From positions 1 to 64,000 of the forward strand of contig NZ_JBLYUB010000032.1 in assembly GCF_049999945.1 (NCBI RefSeq): a DNA stretch of 64,000 nt. Reading direction: 5' to 3'. Shown here piece after piece: positions 8,250 to 16,777 of this stretch (the first letter of the stretch is position 1; each line of letters starts with the position of its first letter). Position numbers and translations under genes: made by a program. The notes beneath the pieces were generated by a model. It was not told the origin of the DNA. It saw nothing but the letters and a program-made list of their open reading frames with translations, and did not search any database. The DNA is from Planosporangium spinosum (GTDB lineage: Bacteria; Actinomycetota; Actinomycetes; Mycobacteriales; Micromonosporaceae).

Positions 8250-8690
8250 CCTGACGCGTCGCTCGCACGTGCAGGTAAGCACGCCCAGGCCGACTTCCAG
8301 TGGATGCCCCACTTCTCGACAGCCCGTCTGATAACTGGTGAGCATCACCTGCCACAGATGCCTGAGCGGGTGGGCACGGCGTGTCGTGATGACAGCGGGG
8401 CGGGCTCTTCGGTAGGCGCACTGGCCACGAAACCAGTTGTGTCACCACCGAAGAGCCCGCCTCGTGGGCGTGACATCGGCGGTGGCGTACGTAAGCTGTG
8501 GGACAACATCGACGGCCGTCGTCACGCCGAATATCGGGGTGGGCGTACGTCGCACACGGGGGAATGGATCAGGTGCCGTACGGACGGGTGACGGCGTCCC
8601 GGACAACCGATACCGGGGCGCTGCATAAGCAGCATACGGAGCGGTCGTTCGGGCAAGCGGCCGCGAACGCGTTCCTGCACGACGGCGGCT
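8250..8690. other. Spacer with a long inverted repeat; no supported gene
   Basis: About 440 bases follow the secreted protein. The main structure is the 15-bp inverted repeat at 8399-8461, described separately. Between 8590 and 8690 a frame reads SFGQAAANAFLHDGG just ahead of the next ORF in a different phase, so the 5' end of that ORF may be frameshifted. Confidence 0.4.
8399..8461. repeat. 15-bp perfect inverted repeat (GGCTCTTC-type ends), possible IS remnant
   Basis: Arms at 8399-8413 (GGCGGGCTCTTCGGT) and 8447-8461 (ACCGAAGAGCCCGCC) are exact reverse complements separated by 33 bases. Read inward, each arm contains GGGCTCTTCGG, which resembles the GGCTCTTC-type termini of ISL3-family insertion sequences. 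It may be a collapsed element or a miniature relic. It could equally be a strong terminator for the upstream secreted-protein gene. Confidence 0.45.
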
Positions 8691-9458
8691 ATGCTGCGCG
8701 TCGAGGACGGTCGGCTGGTCGGATCGGGGGCCGGCCGCGGTGTGCCGCTTGGGACGCTGTTGACCTATGGGGCGATCGAGACCGCGCTGGTACGGCTGGG
8801 GCGCACCCGCCGCACGTACGACCCGCGGTGGCTCGCTGAGATGGAGCGGCGGCTGGCCGGTGGCGACGGACCGCACACGCTCGCGCCGGGCGCCGACGAC
8901 GGGGCGGACTGGCTGAGAGCCCTGATCTGCACGGATCCGCTGCTGCGGATGTACTGTGCCGTGCCGGGCGGACGGTCGCCGATCGCGCCGTGGCCAGCGC
9001 ACCCCGCGTACCCGGGCGGCACCGTGGCGGTGACGGTGGCCGACCTGACCGTACCCGCACGCATCGACGTGGTCCGCGTAGCGGCACGGCATCTGGCTCG
9101 TCGTGCGGTGGACCCGGCGGGGCAGCTGCTGGAGGACCTGGTTCGGCCGTTGGCCGCGGTGTTCCGGGTCGTGCTGGACCGGTACGGCATCGTGTTGGAC
9201 CTGGATCCCGCCCGGGTGGCGGTGGAGCTGTCCCCGGAACGGCAGGCCACCGGGAGAATCGTGGTCGGCGGGGCGGTCGGGACGTGGCAGGTGGGTGGGT
9301 CCGGGTCCTCTGTGGAGCAACTGCTGCGGTGCCTGGACCTGCTCGCGGCTGCCCTCGCCCGTGTGCTTCCGGCCGGATCACCGCCGGTCGCTGGGTTTCA
9401 GCGTATGGCCCCGGTCACCTGGGAGTGGCGGGCGAGGCTGTCGAGGAATGCCTCGTAG
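8691..9458 (+). CDS. Unrecognised ORF (255 aa), possibly degraded
   Basis: The frame has coding-like third-position bias from 8691 to about 9400. There is no confident family. The stretch VFRVVLDRYGIVLDLDPARV and following beta residues faintly recall the C-terminal region of IucA/IucC (NIS siderophore synthetase) proteins, but the ATP-binding and HPxHP motifs are absent. The last 60 bases are antisense to the end of the minus-strand gene 9398-10153, so the native stop has probably been lost. The N-terminus may also be frameshifted: a coding-like AAANAFLHDGG lies just upstream in another phase. I read it as a damaged gene. Confidence 0.4.
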   Translation: MLRVEDGRLVGSGAGRGVPLGTLLTYGAIETALVRLGRTRRTYDPRWLAEMERRLAGGDGPHTLAPGADDGADWLRALICTDPLLRMYCAVPGGRSPIAPWPAHPAYPGGTVAVTVADLTVPARIDVVRVAARHLARRAVDPAGQLLEDLVRPLAAVFRVVLDRYGIVLDLDPARVAVELSPERQATGRIVVGGAVGTWQVGGSGSSVEQLLRCLDLLAAALARVLPAGSPPVAGFQRMAPVTWEWRARLSRNAS

Positions 9459-10153
9459 CTCGTGTGGCCTTGGCCGACAATCCATCTCGGTGTCGTCGCC
9501 GACGGCTGTCCGGCCAGCCCCGCCAGCAACTCGCGGTACGCCTCGTCCTTGGGGGCGCCCCTGTCCCAGAGCAGGCACGGCCCCGGGACCTGGGTGGAGA
9601 TCTGCCGATCCTGTGCCGTCACCACGATGTGGAACTGTTCCTCGACGTCCAGCAGACACAGCGGCCCCGCAACGTCCAGGGTGAGCGTCGCGAAGGTCTG
9701 CCTGACCGATGGCGACGACAGGAACAGCCGGCTCTGGACGCTGGCGGCCGGCGTGAATTCGAAGATCCAGTGCTCGGGAAACAGCGACGAGCCGTCGAAC
9801 ACCATGAGGTAGACGTAGCCGACCATGACCCGGGTCGTACCGTCCGGCCACGCACGCGCGACGTTGGCATTGTCACCCTTGTCGTCGTGGTATTCGCGCA
9901 GCGGACCGTCCGGCGGAAAGACTAGCGACAGGTCGAAGCTTGGGGTGCCACGGCCCGCGACCACGTCGGCCAACTCCACCGTCCGGCCGGCCTCGTAGTC
10001 GTAGGTGCAGGGCAACACCACCGACGTACCGTCGGGCAGGGCCACAGTGGTTCGCCGGTCCTCATGGTGGTCGCACAACGCCGCGACCGCCGTGAGCAGG
10101 CGCCCGGCGTCACGCCGGTGCACGTACACCTGGTAGCTGTAGTCGATACCCAT
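9398..10153 (-). CDS. Hypothetical protein (251 aa)
   Basis: It starts MGIDYSYQVYVHRRDAGRLL at ATG 10153. The protein alternates beta-strand-like segments with few charged helices, for example TTRVMVGYVYLMVFDGSSLF and TFATLTLDVAGPLCLLDVE. It has no signal peptide, transmembrane helix or catalytic motif that I recognise. It is a complete, well-behaved reading frame standing alone between a degraded ORF and a deacetylase gene. Such soluble proteins of about 250 aa occur singly in actinomycetes and are usually annotated as hypothetical. It overlaps the 3' end of the convergent ORF by 61 bases. Confidence 0.6.
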   Translation of the reverse strand: MGIDYSYQVYVHRRDAGRLLTAVAALCDHHEDRRTTVALPDGTSVVLPCTYDYEAGRTVELADVVAGRGTPSFDLSLVFPPDGPLREYHDDKGDNANVARAWPDGTTRVMVGYVYLMVFDGSSLFPEHWIFEFTPAASVQSRLFLSSPSVRQTFATLTLDVAGPLCLLDVEEQFHIVVTAQDRQISTQVPGPCLLWDRGAPKDEAYRELLAGLAGQPSATTPRWIVGQGHTSYEAFLDSLARHSQVTGAIR

Positions 10154-10371
10154 GCCGTCGCCTTCGGGTTGCCAGCAGACGCCGAGCGTAGCGGAGGGTC
10201 CTTCGCGCCGACAGCGCTTACGGCTGCTGTGTGGGACGGAGCTGCCCATCGACACCGCGGATGCCGAGCTCATGCGCCTGGCCGACATCCCCGAGAGCGC
10301 CCGGGTCCGGCGGGCCCGAACCGGGCGTGGCGAATTCCCCGCCCGCCGGGCGGCAAACGTGGTCGGGTGGG

Positions 10372-11256
10372 TCAGCGCGCGATGCGCGGACGGCGGCGGG
10401 CGAAGTCGTCGGCGATCTGGTCGAACGTCACCCAGCGGACCCCGTCGTGGGCGCTGATGTACTCGATCAGGCGCTCGTGCATGAGCAGGACCTGCGGGCG
10501 TCCCGACACGTCCGGGTGGATCGTCATCGTGAAGACCCCGTACTCGCACTCGCGGTGCACCCAGTCGAACTGGTCCCGCCACATCTGCTCGATGTCGTGC
10601 GGGTTGACAAAGCCGTGGCTGTTCGGGCTGGCCTTGATGAACATCATCGGCGGAAGGTCGTCGAGGTACCAGTTAGCGGGGATCTCGATCAGGTCGGTCT
10701 CCTCACCGCGGACCAGGGGCTTCATCCACTCGTCGGCGCTCCTGGCGTAGTCGATCTTCGTCCAGCTGTCACCGACCCGGACGTAGTACGGCTCGAAGTC
10801 ACGGTGCATCAGCGAGTGGTCGTACCTGATCCCCCGATCGAGCAGCAGCTCGTTGGTGATCGGGCTGAACTCCCACCAGGGTGCGACGTACCCGGTCGGC
10901 GCCTTCCCGGCCCGGTCGGTGATCAGCTCGACGCAGCGGTCGAGAACGGCGATCTCCTGCTCACGGCTCATGGCGATCGGGTTCTCGTGGCTGTACCCGT
11001 GCACCCCGATCTCGTGACCGGCGGCGACGCAGGCGTCGAACTGTTCTCCGAACGTCTCGATCGAGTGCCCGGGCCAGAAGAAGCTCTGGGTGAGCTGGTA
11101 GCGGCGGAACAGGTCGAGCAGCCGCGGTACCCCCACCTCCCCGGCGAACATGCCGCGCGAGATGTCGTCCGGGGAGTTCTCTCCCCCGTAGGAGCCGAGC
11201 CAGCCCCCGACCGCGTCGACGTCGACGCCGTAGGACACCAGGATCTCTTTGGCCAT
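10372..11256 (-). CDS. Polysaccharide-deacetylase-family hydrolase (PuuE/allantoinase-like)
   Basis: This 294-residue NodB-homology protein has YGVDVDAVGG as the metal-binding D-D motif and SFFWPGHSIETF. EIGVHGYSHENP is motif 2 (H-x-x-S-H), APWWEF is motif 3 and FTMTIHPDVSGRPQV is the C-terminal His motif. The lack of a signal peptide and the WPGHS and HPxxxGRP signatures place it with cytosolic PuuE-type or peptidoglycan-deacetylase-like amidohydrolases rather than secreted chitin deacetylases. Substrate is unknown; a cyclic amide or N-acyl group would fit. It lies 75 bases downstream of an asparaginase gene on the same strand, with a strong hairpin between them. Amide hydrolysis would be a common theme. 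Confidence 0.85.
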   Translation of the reverse strand: MAKEILVSYGVDVDAVGGWLGSYGGENSPDDISRGMFAGEVGVPRLLDLFRRYQLTQSFFWPGHSIETFGEQFDACVAAGHEIGVHGYSHENPIAMSREQEIAVLDRCVELITDRAGKAPTGYVAPWWEFSPITNELLLDRGIRYDHSLMHRDFEPYYVRVGDSWTKIDYARSADEWMKPLVRGEETDLIEIPANWYLDDLPPMMFIKASPNSHGFVNPHDIEQMWRDQFDWVHRECEYGVFTMTIHPDVSGRPQVLLMHERLIEYISAHDGVRWVTFDQIADDFARRRPRIAR

Positions 11257-11282
11257 CCGGTCAGCCTCCTTCGTCCGCCGGG

Positions 11283-11313
11283 CGCCACCGGCGGGTTGCC
11301 CCCGCCGGTGGCG
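11283..11313 (-). terminator. 13-bp perfect hairpin between asparaginase and deacetylase genes
   Basis: CGCCACCGGCGGG, loop TTGCC, CCCGCCGGTGGCG. It is 18 bases past the asparaginase stop and 26 before the deacetylase start. It could terminate or attenuate transcription between the two genes, or stabilise the upstream message. There is no T-run. Confidence 0.6.
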
Positions 11314-11331
11314 ACGGGTCCCGGGTGGTTC

Positions 11332-12303
11332 TCAGCTACCCAGGTACGCGCGCACGATCCGCAGCGGGTCGTGCGGGTCGACCGCCAGCGCGGTCGCCAG
11401 CAGCAGCCGGGCCTGCCACGGGGTCAGGTCGGCGGCGAACAGCGCGCCGGCGCGGACCAGGTCGGCGCCGCCGCCACCGGTGTACAGCGGCACGACCGGG
11501 CCGCTGTACACGCGCGAGCACACCAGTACCGGTGTCCCGGCCCGGCCGAGCTCGGCGACGGCCTCGACGACGGCGGGGTTGGCGTTGCCGGCCCCGAAGG
11601 CGGCCAGGACGACGCCCGCCGCGCCCGCCGACACAGCCGCGCGGAGCAGGACGTCGTCGGTACCGACGTAGAGGCTGATCACGTCGACCCGGGGCAGCGT
11701 GAGCCCGTCCCGTACGCGCGCCGGTGGCCCGACCCGGCGCGGCGCGGCCAGCGGCAGCACGGTACCGGCGGCGACCCGCAGCACCGGTCCGCGGCCCGGT
11801 GCGTCGAAGGCGTGCGCGCCGAGCGTCTCGACCTTGCGTACGCCGCGGGCCGCGAACGCGTACCCGTCGAAGCACAGCAACGGCCCGTACCCGCGCGCCA
11901 GCGGGCTGGCGGCCACGGCGATCGCGTCGCGCAGATTGGCCGGGCCATCCGGGGCGGGGTCGTCGAACGGGCGCTGGGCGCCGGTGAAGACCACCGGCTT
12001 GTCCCGGTCGAGCAGCAGCGAGGCGAGGAAGACCGACTCCTCCATGGTGTCCGTACCGTGCGTGACCACCGCGCCGTCGGCATCGGCCAGCGCTTTGTCG
12101 ATCACGGCGATGACACCGACCGCGTCGTCCAGGGACCAGGCGAAGCTGCCGCGGGTGGCGACGTCCGTGGGGGTGACCGTCACACCGTCCGGTACCGGGA
12201 CCCGGGCGAGCAGGTCGCGCGCGGGCGCTGCGGCCGTCAGCCCGGCGGGAGTCGAACGGCTGGCGATGGTACCGCCGGTCGCGATCAGGTGGAGGGTGAC
12301 CAC
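11332..12303 (-). CDS. L-asparaginase family protein
   Basis: This 323-residue asparaginase-fold enzyme hydrolyses asparagine (or a related amide) to aspartate and ammonia. Both threonine nucleophile motifs are present: LIATGGTIASR near residues 6-16 and VVTHGTDTMEES near residue 80. FTGAQRPFDDPAPDGPANLRDA follows, a conserved segment of the family. VISLYVGTD, AFGAGNANP and VYSGPVVPLY mark the C-terminal domain. No signal peptide is present, so it is a cytosolic (type I-like) enzyme. The next gene on the strand is a NodB-type hydrolase. It starts at GTG or ATG near 12303, with an intergenic region of about 210 bases upstream that must hold its promoter. Confidence 0.9.
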   Translation of the reverse strand: MVTLHLIATGGTIASRSTPAGLTAAAPARDLLARVPVPDGVTVTPTDVATRGSFAWSLDDAVGVIAVIDKALADADGAVVTHGTDTMEESVFLASLLLDRDKPVVFTGAQRPFDDPAPDGPANLRDAIAVAASPLARGYGPLLCFDGYAFAARGVRKVETLGAHAFDAPGRGPVLRVAAGTVLPLAAPRRVGPPARVRDGLTLPRVDVISLYVGTDDVLLRAAVSAGAAGVVLAAFGAGNANPAVVEAVAELGRAGTPVLVCSRVYSGPVVPLYTGGGGADLVRAGALFAADLTPWQARLLLATALAVDPHDPLRIVRAYLGS

Positions 12304-12516
12304 CGGGGCATGTCCTCTCGCAGTGATACGACCGACCGTAGGTAACCACTCAACCGAGAGTCAAACAACCGAAAGGTGATGTACGGGCCACCGATTGGTG
12401 TGGTGATGCGGTGGTGCATGAATACCGTGGCCAACGCATCCCAGGCGCAGCGCTGGAGTTCCGACACCGGCCGCCGGTGGATCGCCGAGCACGCCCGGGA
12501 CCCGTTGGTGGGGCGG

Positions 12517-13371
12517 TCAGGACGGCTGCCGGCGCGCGCCGGCGCCCAGTACCCGCAGCAGGCGCGCGACCTCGGCGGCGACGGCGTCCCGGCCGGGGCC
12601 GAGGTACTTGCGCGGGTCGACCAGTCGGGGATCGGCGTCGAGGGTCCGGCGGACCTCGGCGGTCATGACCTTGTTGAGCTGGGTGGCGATGTTGACCTTC
12701 ACCATGCCGGCCGCGACGGCCCGGGCGAGCCCGTCGTCGGGTACGCCGGACGAGCCGTGCAGGACCAGGGGGACGTCGACGGTCGCCGCGAGCCGGGCGA
12801 TCAGCTCGTCGTCGAGTACGGCGTCCCGGGAGAGCATCGCGTGCGACGAACCGACCGCCACCGCGAGGGCGTCCACCCCGGTCGCCGCGACGAACGCCTT
12901 CGCCGTCGCCGGGTCGGTGCGCGCGCCCGGCGCGTGCACGCCGTCCTTGCCGCCCACCTCGCCGAGTTCCGCCTCGACCCAGACGTCGCGCTCGTGGCAG
13001 TACGCGGCGACGGCGGCGGTCTCGGCCCGGTTGGCGTCGTCGTCGAGCGCCGAGGCGTCGAACATGACCGACGGTACGCCCAGCGAAACCGCCTCCTCCA
13101 CCAGGTCGCGCCGGGTGGCGTGGTCGAGGTGCACGACCACCGGTACCGTCGCGGCCCGCGCGATGTGCAGGCAGCCGGCGGTCAGCGGCGCCAGCCCGCC
13201 GTGGTAGGCGGCGGTGTTCTCGGACAACTGCAGCACGACGGCCGCGCCGGCGTCCTGTGCCCCGCGCACGATGGCCTCGGCGTGCTCGAGTGTGACGACG
13301 TTGAACGCGCCGATGCCGTGCCTGCCGGCGCGCGCGTCCGCCACGAGCCGGGACATGGGTGCCAGTGTCAT
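12517..13371 (-). CDS. Class II ketose-bisphosphate aldolase (fructose/tagatose-bisphosphate type)
   Basis: This 284-residue zinc-dependent aldolase cleaves a ketose 1,6-bisphosphate to dihydroxyacetone phosphate and glyceraldehyde 3-phosphate. GIGAFNVVTLEHAEAIV is the canonical start. VPVVVHLDHATRRDLVEEAV supplies the catalytic Asp and zinc His (HLDH), and PSVMFDASALD follows. VWVEAELGEVGGKDG holds the Glu and Gly-rich loop, AVAVGSSHAM the second zinc His, and VLHGSSGVPD the phosphate site with the third. Length and motifs fit the GatY/KbaY/AgaY group as well as Fba. It is the last gene of a minus-strand operon with a SIS isomerase and a PfkB kinase, overlapping the kinase stop by four bases. 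Confidence 0.92.
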   Translation of the reverse strand: MTLAPMSRLVADARAGRHGIGAFNVVTLEHAEAIVRGAQDAGAAVVLQLSENTAAYHGGLAPLTAGCLHIARAATVPVVVHLDHATRRDLVEEAVSLGVPSVMFDASALDDDANRAETAAVAAYCHERDVWVEAELGEVGGKDGVHAPGARTDPATAKAFVAATGVDALAVAVGSSHAMLSRDAVLDDELIARLAATVDVPLVLHGSSGVPDDGLARAVAAGMVKVNIATQLNKVMTAEVRRTLDADPRLVDPRKYLGPGRDAVAAEVARLLRVLGAGARRQPS

Positions 13372-14324
13372 GCGATCTCCTCGACGTGGATCTGTCCGAC
13401 CCAGCGCCGGTAGGCGTCCAGGTCGACCTCTCCGGCGACCGGCCGCAGGACGGCGGCGGCCGAGAGTGCGGTGGCCTCCGCGAGCGCGCGCGGCCAGTCG
13501 ACCCGCGCCGGCGAGCCGGACCCGGCCAGCCGGATGGCGAGGGCGGCGGCGCAGGCGTCGCCGGCGCCGGTGGGGTTGCCCCGGACGACCTCGCTCGGCC
13601 GTGCCTGCCAGGCCCCCGTACCGGTGACCGCGACCAGGCCGTCCGGGCCCGCGGTCACCACCACCGCGGCCGCCCCCTGGTCGACCAGTTCCCTGGCGGC
13701 GTGGACGGTGTCGGCCACGTCGCTCAGCCGGCGCCCCAGCGCCTCGGCCAGCTCGGACCGGTTGGGTTTGAGTACCGCGCCGCTGCGGGCGGCGGCGACG
13801 AGTCCCGGCCCGCTGGTGTCGACGAGGGCGGGCACGCCTCGGGCGGTGGCCCGGGAGGCGAGCCGGGCGGCGGTGCCCGGCGGGAGCCCTCGGGGCAGGC
13901 TGCCGGAGACGGTCAGCGCGCTGGTGCGGCTCAGCTGCTCGTCGACGTGCCCGATCAGCCGGTCGAGGTCGTCCGCGTCCGCCTGCGGTCCCGGCTCCCA
14001 GAACGACGTCGCCGCCCGGGAGTCGTCGACGACGACCACGGTGCGCCGGGACCGGCGGGCGGCGCCGCCGTCATCGAGGTGGACGAACGTCTCCTCGATG
14101 CCGAGGGCGCGCAGCGCCGCCTTGATCGCCTGGCCGGTGCCGCCCATCGTCAGTCCGGTGGCCCGGACCGGCACACCGAGAGCGTGCACGACCCGGGCGA
14201 GGTTGACCCCCTTGCCACCCGGAAGCTCGCGGACCTCCCGGACGCGGTGTTCTCCACCCGGCCGTACCTCGTCGACCAGGTACGTGGCGTCGAGGGCCGG
14301 GTTCGGCGTGACGGTGAGTATCAC
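13368..14324 (-). CDS. PfkB-family sugar-phosphate kinase (1-phosphofructokinase / tagatose-6-phosphate kinase type)
   Basis: This 318-residue kinase starts ILTVTPNPALDATYLVDE, the typical FruK/LacC N-terminus. ELPGGKGVNLARVVHALG is the first PfkB signature and NPTGAGDACAAALAIR the second, with GAGD the catalytic-base and anion-hole motif. ATP phosphorylates a ketohexose monophosphate, giving the substrate of the adjacent aldolase. The gene sits between a SIS isomerase (12 bases upstream) and the aldolase (ATGA overlap), so isomerase, kinase and aldolase are consecutive steps. FruK and LacC cannot be told apart by eye. The surrounding Aga-like context favours tagatose 6-phosphate. Confidence 0.88.
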   Translation of the reverse strand: MILTVTPNPALDATYLVDEVRPGGEHRVREVRELPGGKGVNLARVVHALGVPVRATGLTMGGTGQAIKAALRALGIEETFVHLDDGGAARRSRRTVVVVDDSRAATSFWEPGPQADADDLDRLIGHVDEQLSRTSALTVSGSLPRGLPPGTAARLASRATARGVPALVDTSGPGLVAAARSGAVLKPNRSELAEALGRRLSDVADTVHAARELVDQGAAAVVVTAGPDGLVAVTGTGAWQARPSEVVRGNPTGAGDACAAALAIRLAGSGSPARVDWPRALAEATALSAAAVLRPVAGEVDLDAYRRWVGQIHVEEIA

Positions 14325-14336
14325 GGCAGGAGACCG

Positions 14337-15227
14337 CTAGACGTTGGTGACGGACCGGGTGAGGTTGGTCGGCCGGTCGGCGTCGCGTCCCCGCTCGGTC
14401 GCCCACTGGACGGCGAACCGGTGCAGCCGGACGAGCTCGGCCATCGGGTCGCGGGTGGACTCCTCGAGCCGGGCGCCGGTGTCGAGCACGGCCTGCCGCT
14501 GCACGTCGGTCAGCGGGGTGAGCGACCACACGAGGGTCGTGGCGTCGGCGACGGCGATCGGCCCGTGCCGGTACTCGCCGCGCGGGTAGGTCTCGGCCCA
14601 GACCGCCGCCGCCTCGCGGCACTTGAGCGCGGCCTCCTGGCCGATGGCGGTGGACCAGTCGTGTCCGAGGACGACCAGCTGGCGCTGCGGCGTGGCGGGC
14701 AGGTCGCTCACGAGCGCCGACTCGGCCTCGGCGATGACGGTCGTGAGGTCCTCGCCGATCGAGGCCCGGAACGTGGCGAGGGCGGTGGTGGCGAACCGGG
14801 TCTGCACCACGGACTGCTCGTCGGCGAACTCCAGGGGCACGACGTGGGTGGCGGCGGCCGCGACGGGCGTGTCGACCACGCCGACCACCGCGGTGACCGG
14901 TACGCCGGCGGGCAGCTGGGCCATCGCGTCGACCACCTCGACCGAGGTGCCCGACCGGCTGAGCGCCACGATCCGGTCGTACGACCGCAGTCGGGTGGGC
15001 AGCTCGCTGGCCACGGCCGCGTCGGTCTCGCCGTGGCCGGCCTGCTCACGTAGCCAGGCGTACGCCTGCGCGATGTAGTACGAGGTCCCGCAGCCGATCA
15101 CGAGGACACGTTCGCCGGGCCGGGGCAGCGCGGCGCTGTGCGTGCCCGCCACCTCGGCCGCTCTCCTCCAACACTGCGGCTGTGTCTTGATCTCGGCGGT
15201 GGTCAGGGAGCCCGGCGACGGCGTCAC
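14337..15227 (-). CDS. SIS-domain sugar-phosphate isomerase/deaminase (AgaS-like)
   Basis: A 296-residue double-SIS protein resembling the isomerase half of GlmS and AgaS. RVLVIGCGTSYYIAQAYAWL and DRIVALSRSGTSVEVVDAM are the sugar-phosphate-binding loops of the first SIS domain (G-C-G-T-S; S-R-S-G-x-T/S). The second contains QLVVLGHDWSTAIGQEAALKCREAAAVW and a YRHGP motif, as in GlmS-type isomerases. The glutaminase domain is absent. It probably converts an amino-sugar phosphate or aldose phosphate into the ketose phosphate used by the next kinase. It is the first gene of the minus-strand operon, with a divergent promoter region (15228-15388) shared with the ABC transporter. Confidence 0.85.
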   Translation of the reverse strand: MTPSPGSLTTAEIKTQPQCWRRAAEVAGTHSAALPRPGERVLVIGCGTSYYIAQAYAWLREQAGHGETDAAVASELPTRLRSYDRIVALSRSGTSVEVVDAMAQLPAGVPVTAVVGVVDTPVAAAATHVVPLEFADEQSVVQTRFATTALATFRASIGEDLTTVIAEAESALVSDLPATPQRQLVVLGHDWSTAIGQEAALKCREAAAVWAETYPRGEYRHGPIAVADATTLVWSLTPLTDVQRQAVLDTGARLEESTRDPMAELVRLHRFAVQWATERGRDADRPTNLTRSVTNV

Positions 15228-15388
15228 GGCTGGTCCTCTCGTGTCAGTCGGTGGTTACAGAGAGGACCACATCTTGGCCAATGTAAGCAAGTTATTGCGC
15301 GCTTTAGTTGTGACTGGCATCCTAACGTGCACTAACCGATCGTTCTGATCGCGCGAAATATCCATCACGGCTTCGGAGGCACCGCGAC
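15228..15388. promoter_or_regulatory. Divergent promoter region of the sugar locus
   Basis: 161 AT-enriched bases separate the SIS operon (minus) from the ABC-transporter operon (plus). A short inverted repeat CGATC-GTTCT-GATCG lies at 15337-15351, and GGAGG at 15375-15379 is the ribosome site of the binding-protein gene. The DeoR-family protein at 20525 is the obvious candidate to bind here. Its actual operator is not identified. Confidence 0.5.
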
Positions 15389-16777
15389 ATGATTGGGCAA
15401 CCGCTCCCCACAGACCGCGTCTTCGGACGCCGCCAGTTCCTCCGAACGAGCGCGGCGGTGCTCGGCCTCGCGGCCGCGCCGGGCCTGCTGGCCGCCTGCG
15501 GTGGTGACGACAAGGACGGCGGGTCGGCGGCCACCGGCGAGCTGCTCATCTGGTACTGGGGCGAGCAGGAAGCCGCCGGTATGAAGGGCTTCTTCGAGGG
15601 CGCCGTCGACGACTACAACAAGGCAGGCACGGACACCGCCGGCAAGGCCCGGGCCGTCCTGCAGGAGAGCGACTCGCTCTACACCGCGTTCCGGACCGCG
15701 GCCAAGGCCAAGAAGGGCCCCGACGTGCAGTTCTTCTGGGGCGGCACGCAGGCGCTCGAGGACGTCTGGGCCGGGCGCGTGGCCCCGCTCGACGACTACC
15801 TGAGCAGGGGCGCGCTGGACAACGCCAACAAGGACGTCCGCCGCGAGACCAACTGGGACGGCAAGCAGTGGGGCCTGCCGTTCTACGAGATCAACACGGC
15901 CTGGGCCTACAACAAGAAGATGTTCGCCAAGGCCGGCCTCGACCCGGAGAACCCGCCGACGACCTGGGACGAATTCATCGCCGCGCTCACCGCGCTGAAG
16001 AGGAGCGGGGTCACGCCGCTCGGCGCCGGTTTCAAGGACGCCTACCTCGGCGGCTGGCTGGTCAGCTACTTCGGCGCCCAGAACTTCGACAGCATCGACG
16101 AGGCGGTCGCGCCCTTCCGTGGCGACGCCGCCTACGACGGCGACAAGTACCTCGGCTGGCTCGACCGGATCAAGGAGCTCATCGACCGGGGCTTCTTCAA
16201 CGACGACGTGCTCTCCCTCGACCTGTACCAGGGCCAGCAACTGTTCGAGAGCCAGAAGGTCGCGATCACCAACTCGGTGCAGCCACAGATCGTCGGTTGG
16301 GAGCGCAAGCTCGGCACCGACACCGTCGGCGTCATGCTCAGCCCGGCGTGGGGCTCCGGCAAGCTGGCCCGCTTCTTCCCGGGCGCGAGCCAGGTCCTCA
16401 CCATCACCTCGTTCTCCCCGCGCAAGGAGCGGGCCGCGAAGTTCCTCGAGCACCTGCACGACCCGGCCGTCATGAAGGCCATGTACGACGCGTGCGGCGC
16501 GGTCTCGCCGGACGCGAAGTTCGACCCGGCCTGGCTCACCAGCGACATCGACAAGCAGATGGCCAAGCTCAAGGGCTCGCTGCCGACGATCTGGTACCAG
16601 TACTACTACCCGTTCCCGTTCGAGCGCGACGGCGTGACGCCCGGTGTGCAGCAGCTGTTCCAGCCCGGCGGCTCGGTCAAGACCGCGGCGAAGATGATGC
16701 AGGACGCCATCGAGAAGTGGAAGCGGGAGCAGCCGGCCCAGGTCAAGGCGTACAAGCAGTGGAAGCTGCTGGCGTGA
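15389..16777 (+). CDS. ABC sugar transporter, solute-binding lipoprotein
   Basis: This 462-residue family 1 extracellular solute-binding protein has FGRRQFLRTSAAVLGLAAA, a twin-arginine motif (R14 R15), leading to the lipobox LLAAC with Cys37 as the lipid anchor. Export by Tat followed by lipoylation is therefore likely. The mature part begins GGDDKDGGS and shows typical features of this class (LLIWYWG, FFWGGTQALED, NTAWAYNKKMFAKAGLDP). It captures a sugar outside the membrane for the two permeases encoded next. No ATPase gene is in the operon, so a shared MsiK-type ATPase elsewhere in the genome is expected, as is usual for actinobacterial CUT1 importers. GGAGG precedes ATG 15389. Confidence 0.93.
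   Translation: MIGQPLPTDRVFGRRQFLRTSAAVLGLAAAPGLLAACGGDDKDGGSAATGELLIWYWGEQEAAGMKGFFEGAVDDYNKAGTDTAGKARAVLQESDSLYTAFRTAAKAKKGPDVQFFWGGTQALEDVWAGRVAPLDDYLSRGALDNANKDVRRETNWDGKQWGLPFYEINTAWAYNKKMFAKAGLDPENPPTTWDEFIAALTALKRSGVTPLGAGFKDAYLGGWLVSYFGAQNFDSIDEAVAPFRGDAAYDGDKYLGWLDRIKELIDRGFFNDDVLSLDLYQGQQLFESQKVAITNSVQPQIVGWERKLGTDTVGVMLSPAWGSGKLARFFPGASQVLTITSFSPRKERAAKFLEHLHDPAVMKAMYDACGAVSPDAKFDPAWLTSDIDKQMAKLKGSLPTIWYQYYYPFPFERDGVTPGVQQLFQPGGSVKTAAKMMQDAIEKWKREQPAQVKAYKQWKLLA

Noticed and set aside
10231..12345. 704-residue open frame on the plus strand
   Set aside because: It is the GC-rich shadow of the minus-strand deacetylase and asparaginase genes, which carry clear catalytic motifs. The shadow is Arg/Gly/Val-rich without any domain.
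13359..15053. 564-residue plus-strand open frame
   Set aside because: It is antisense to the kinase and SIS isomerase genes, with low-complexity composition and no recognisable family.
15337..15351. CGATC-GTTCT-GATCG as the definite DeoR operator
   Set aside because: Five-base arms occur by chance in such DNA, and there is no second copy near the other sugar genes. It is kept only as part of the promoter-region description.
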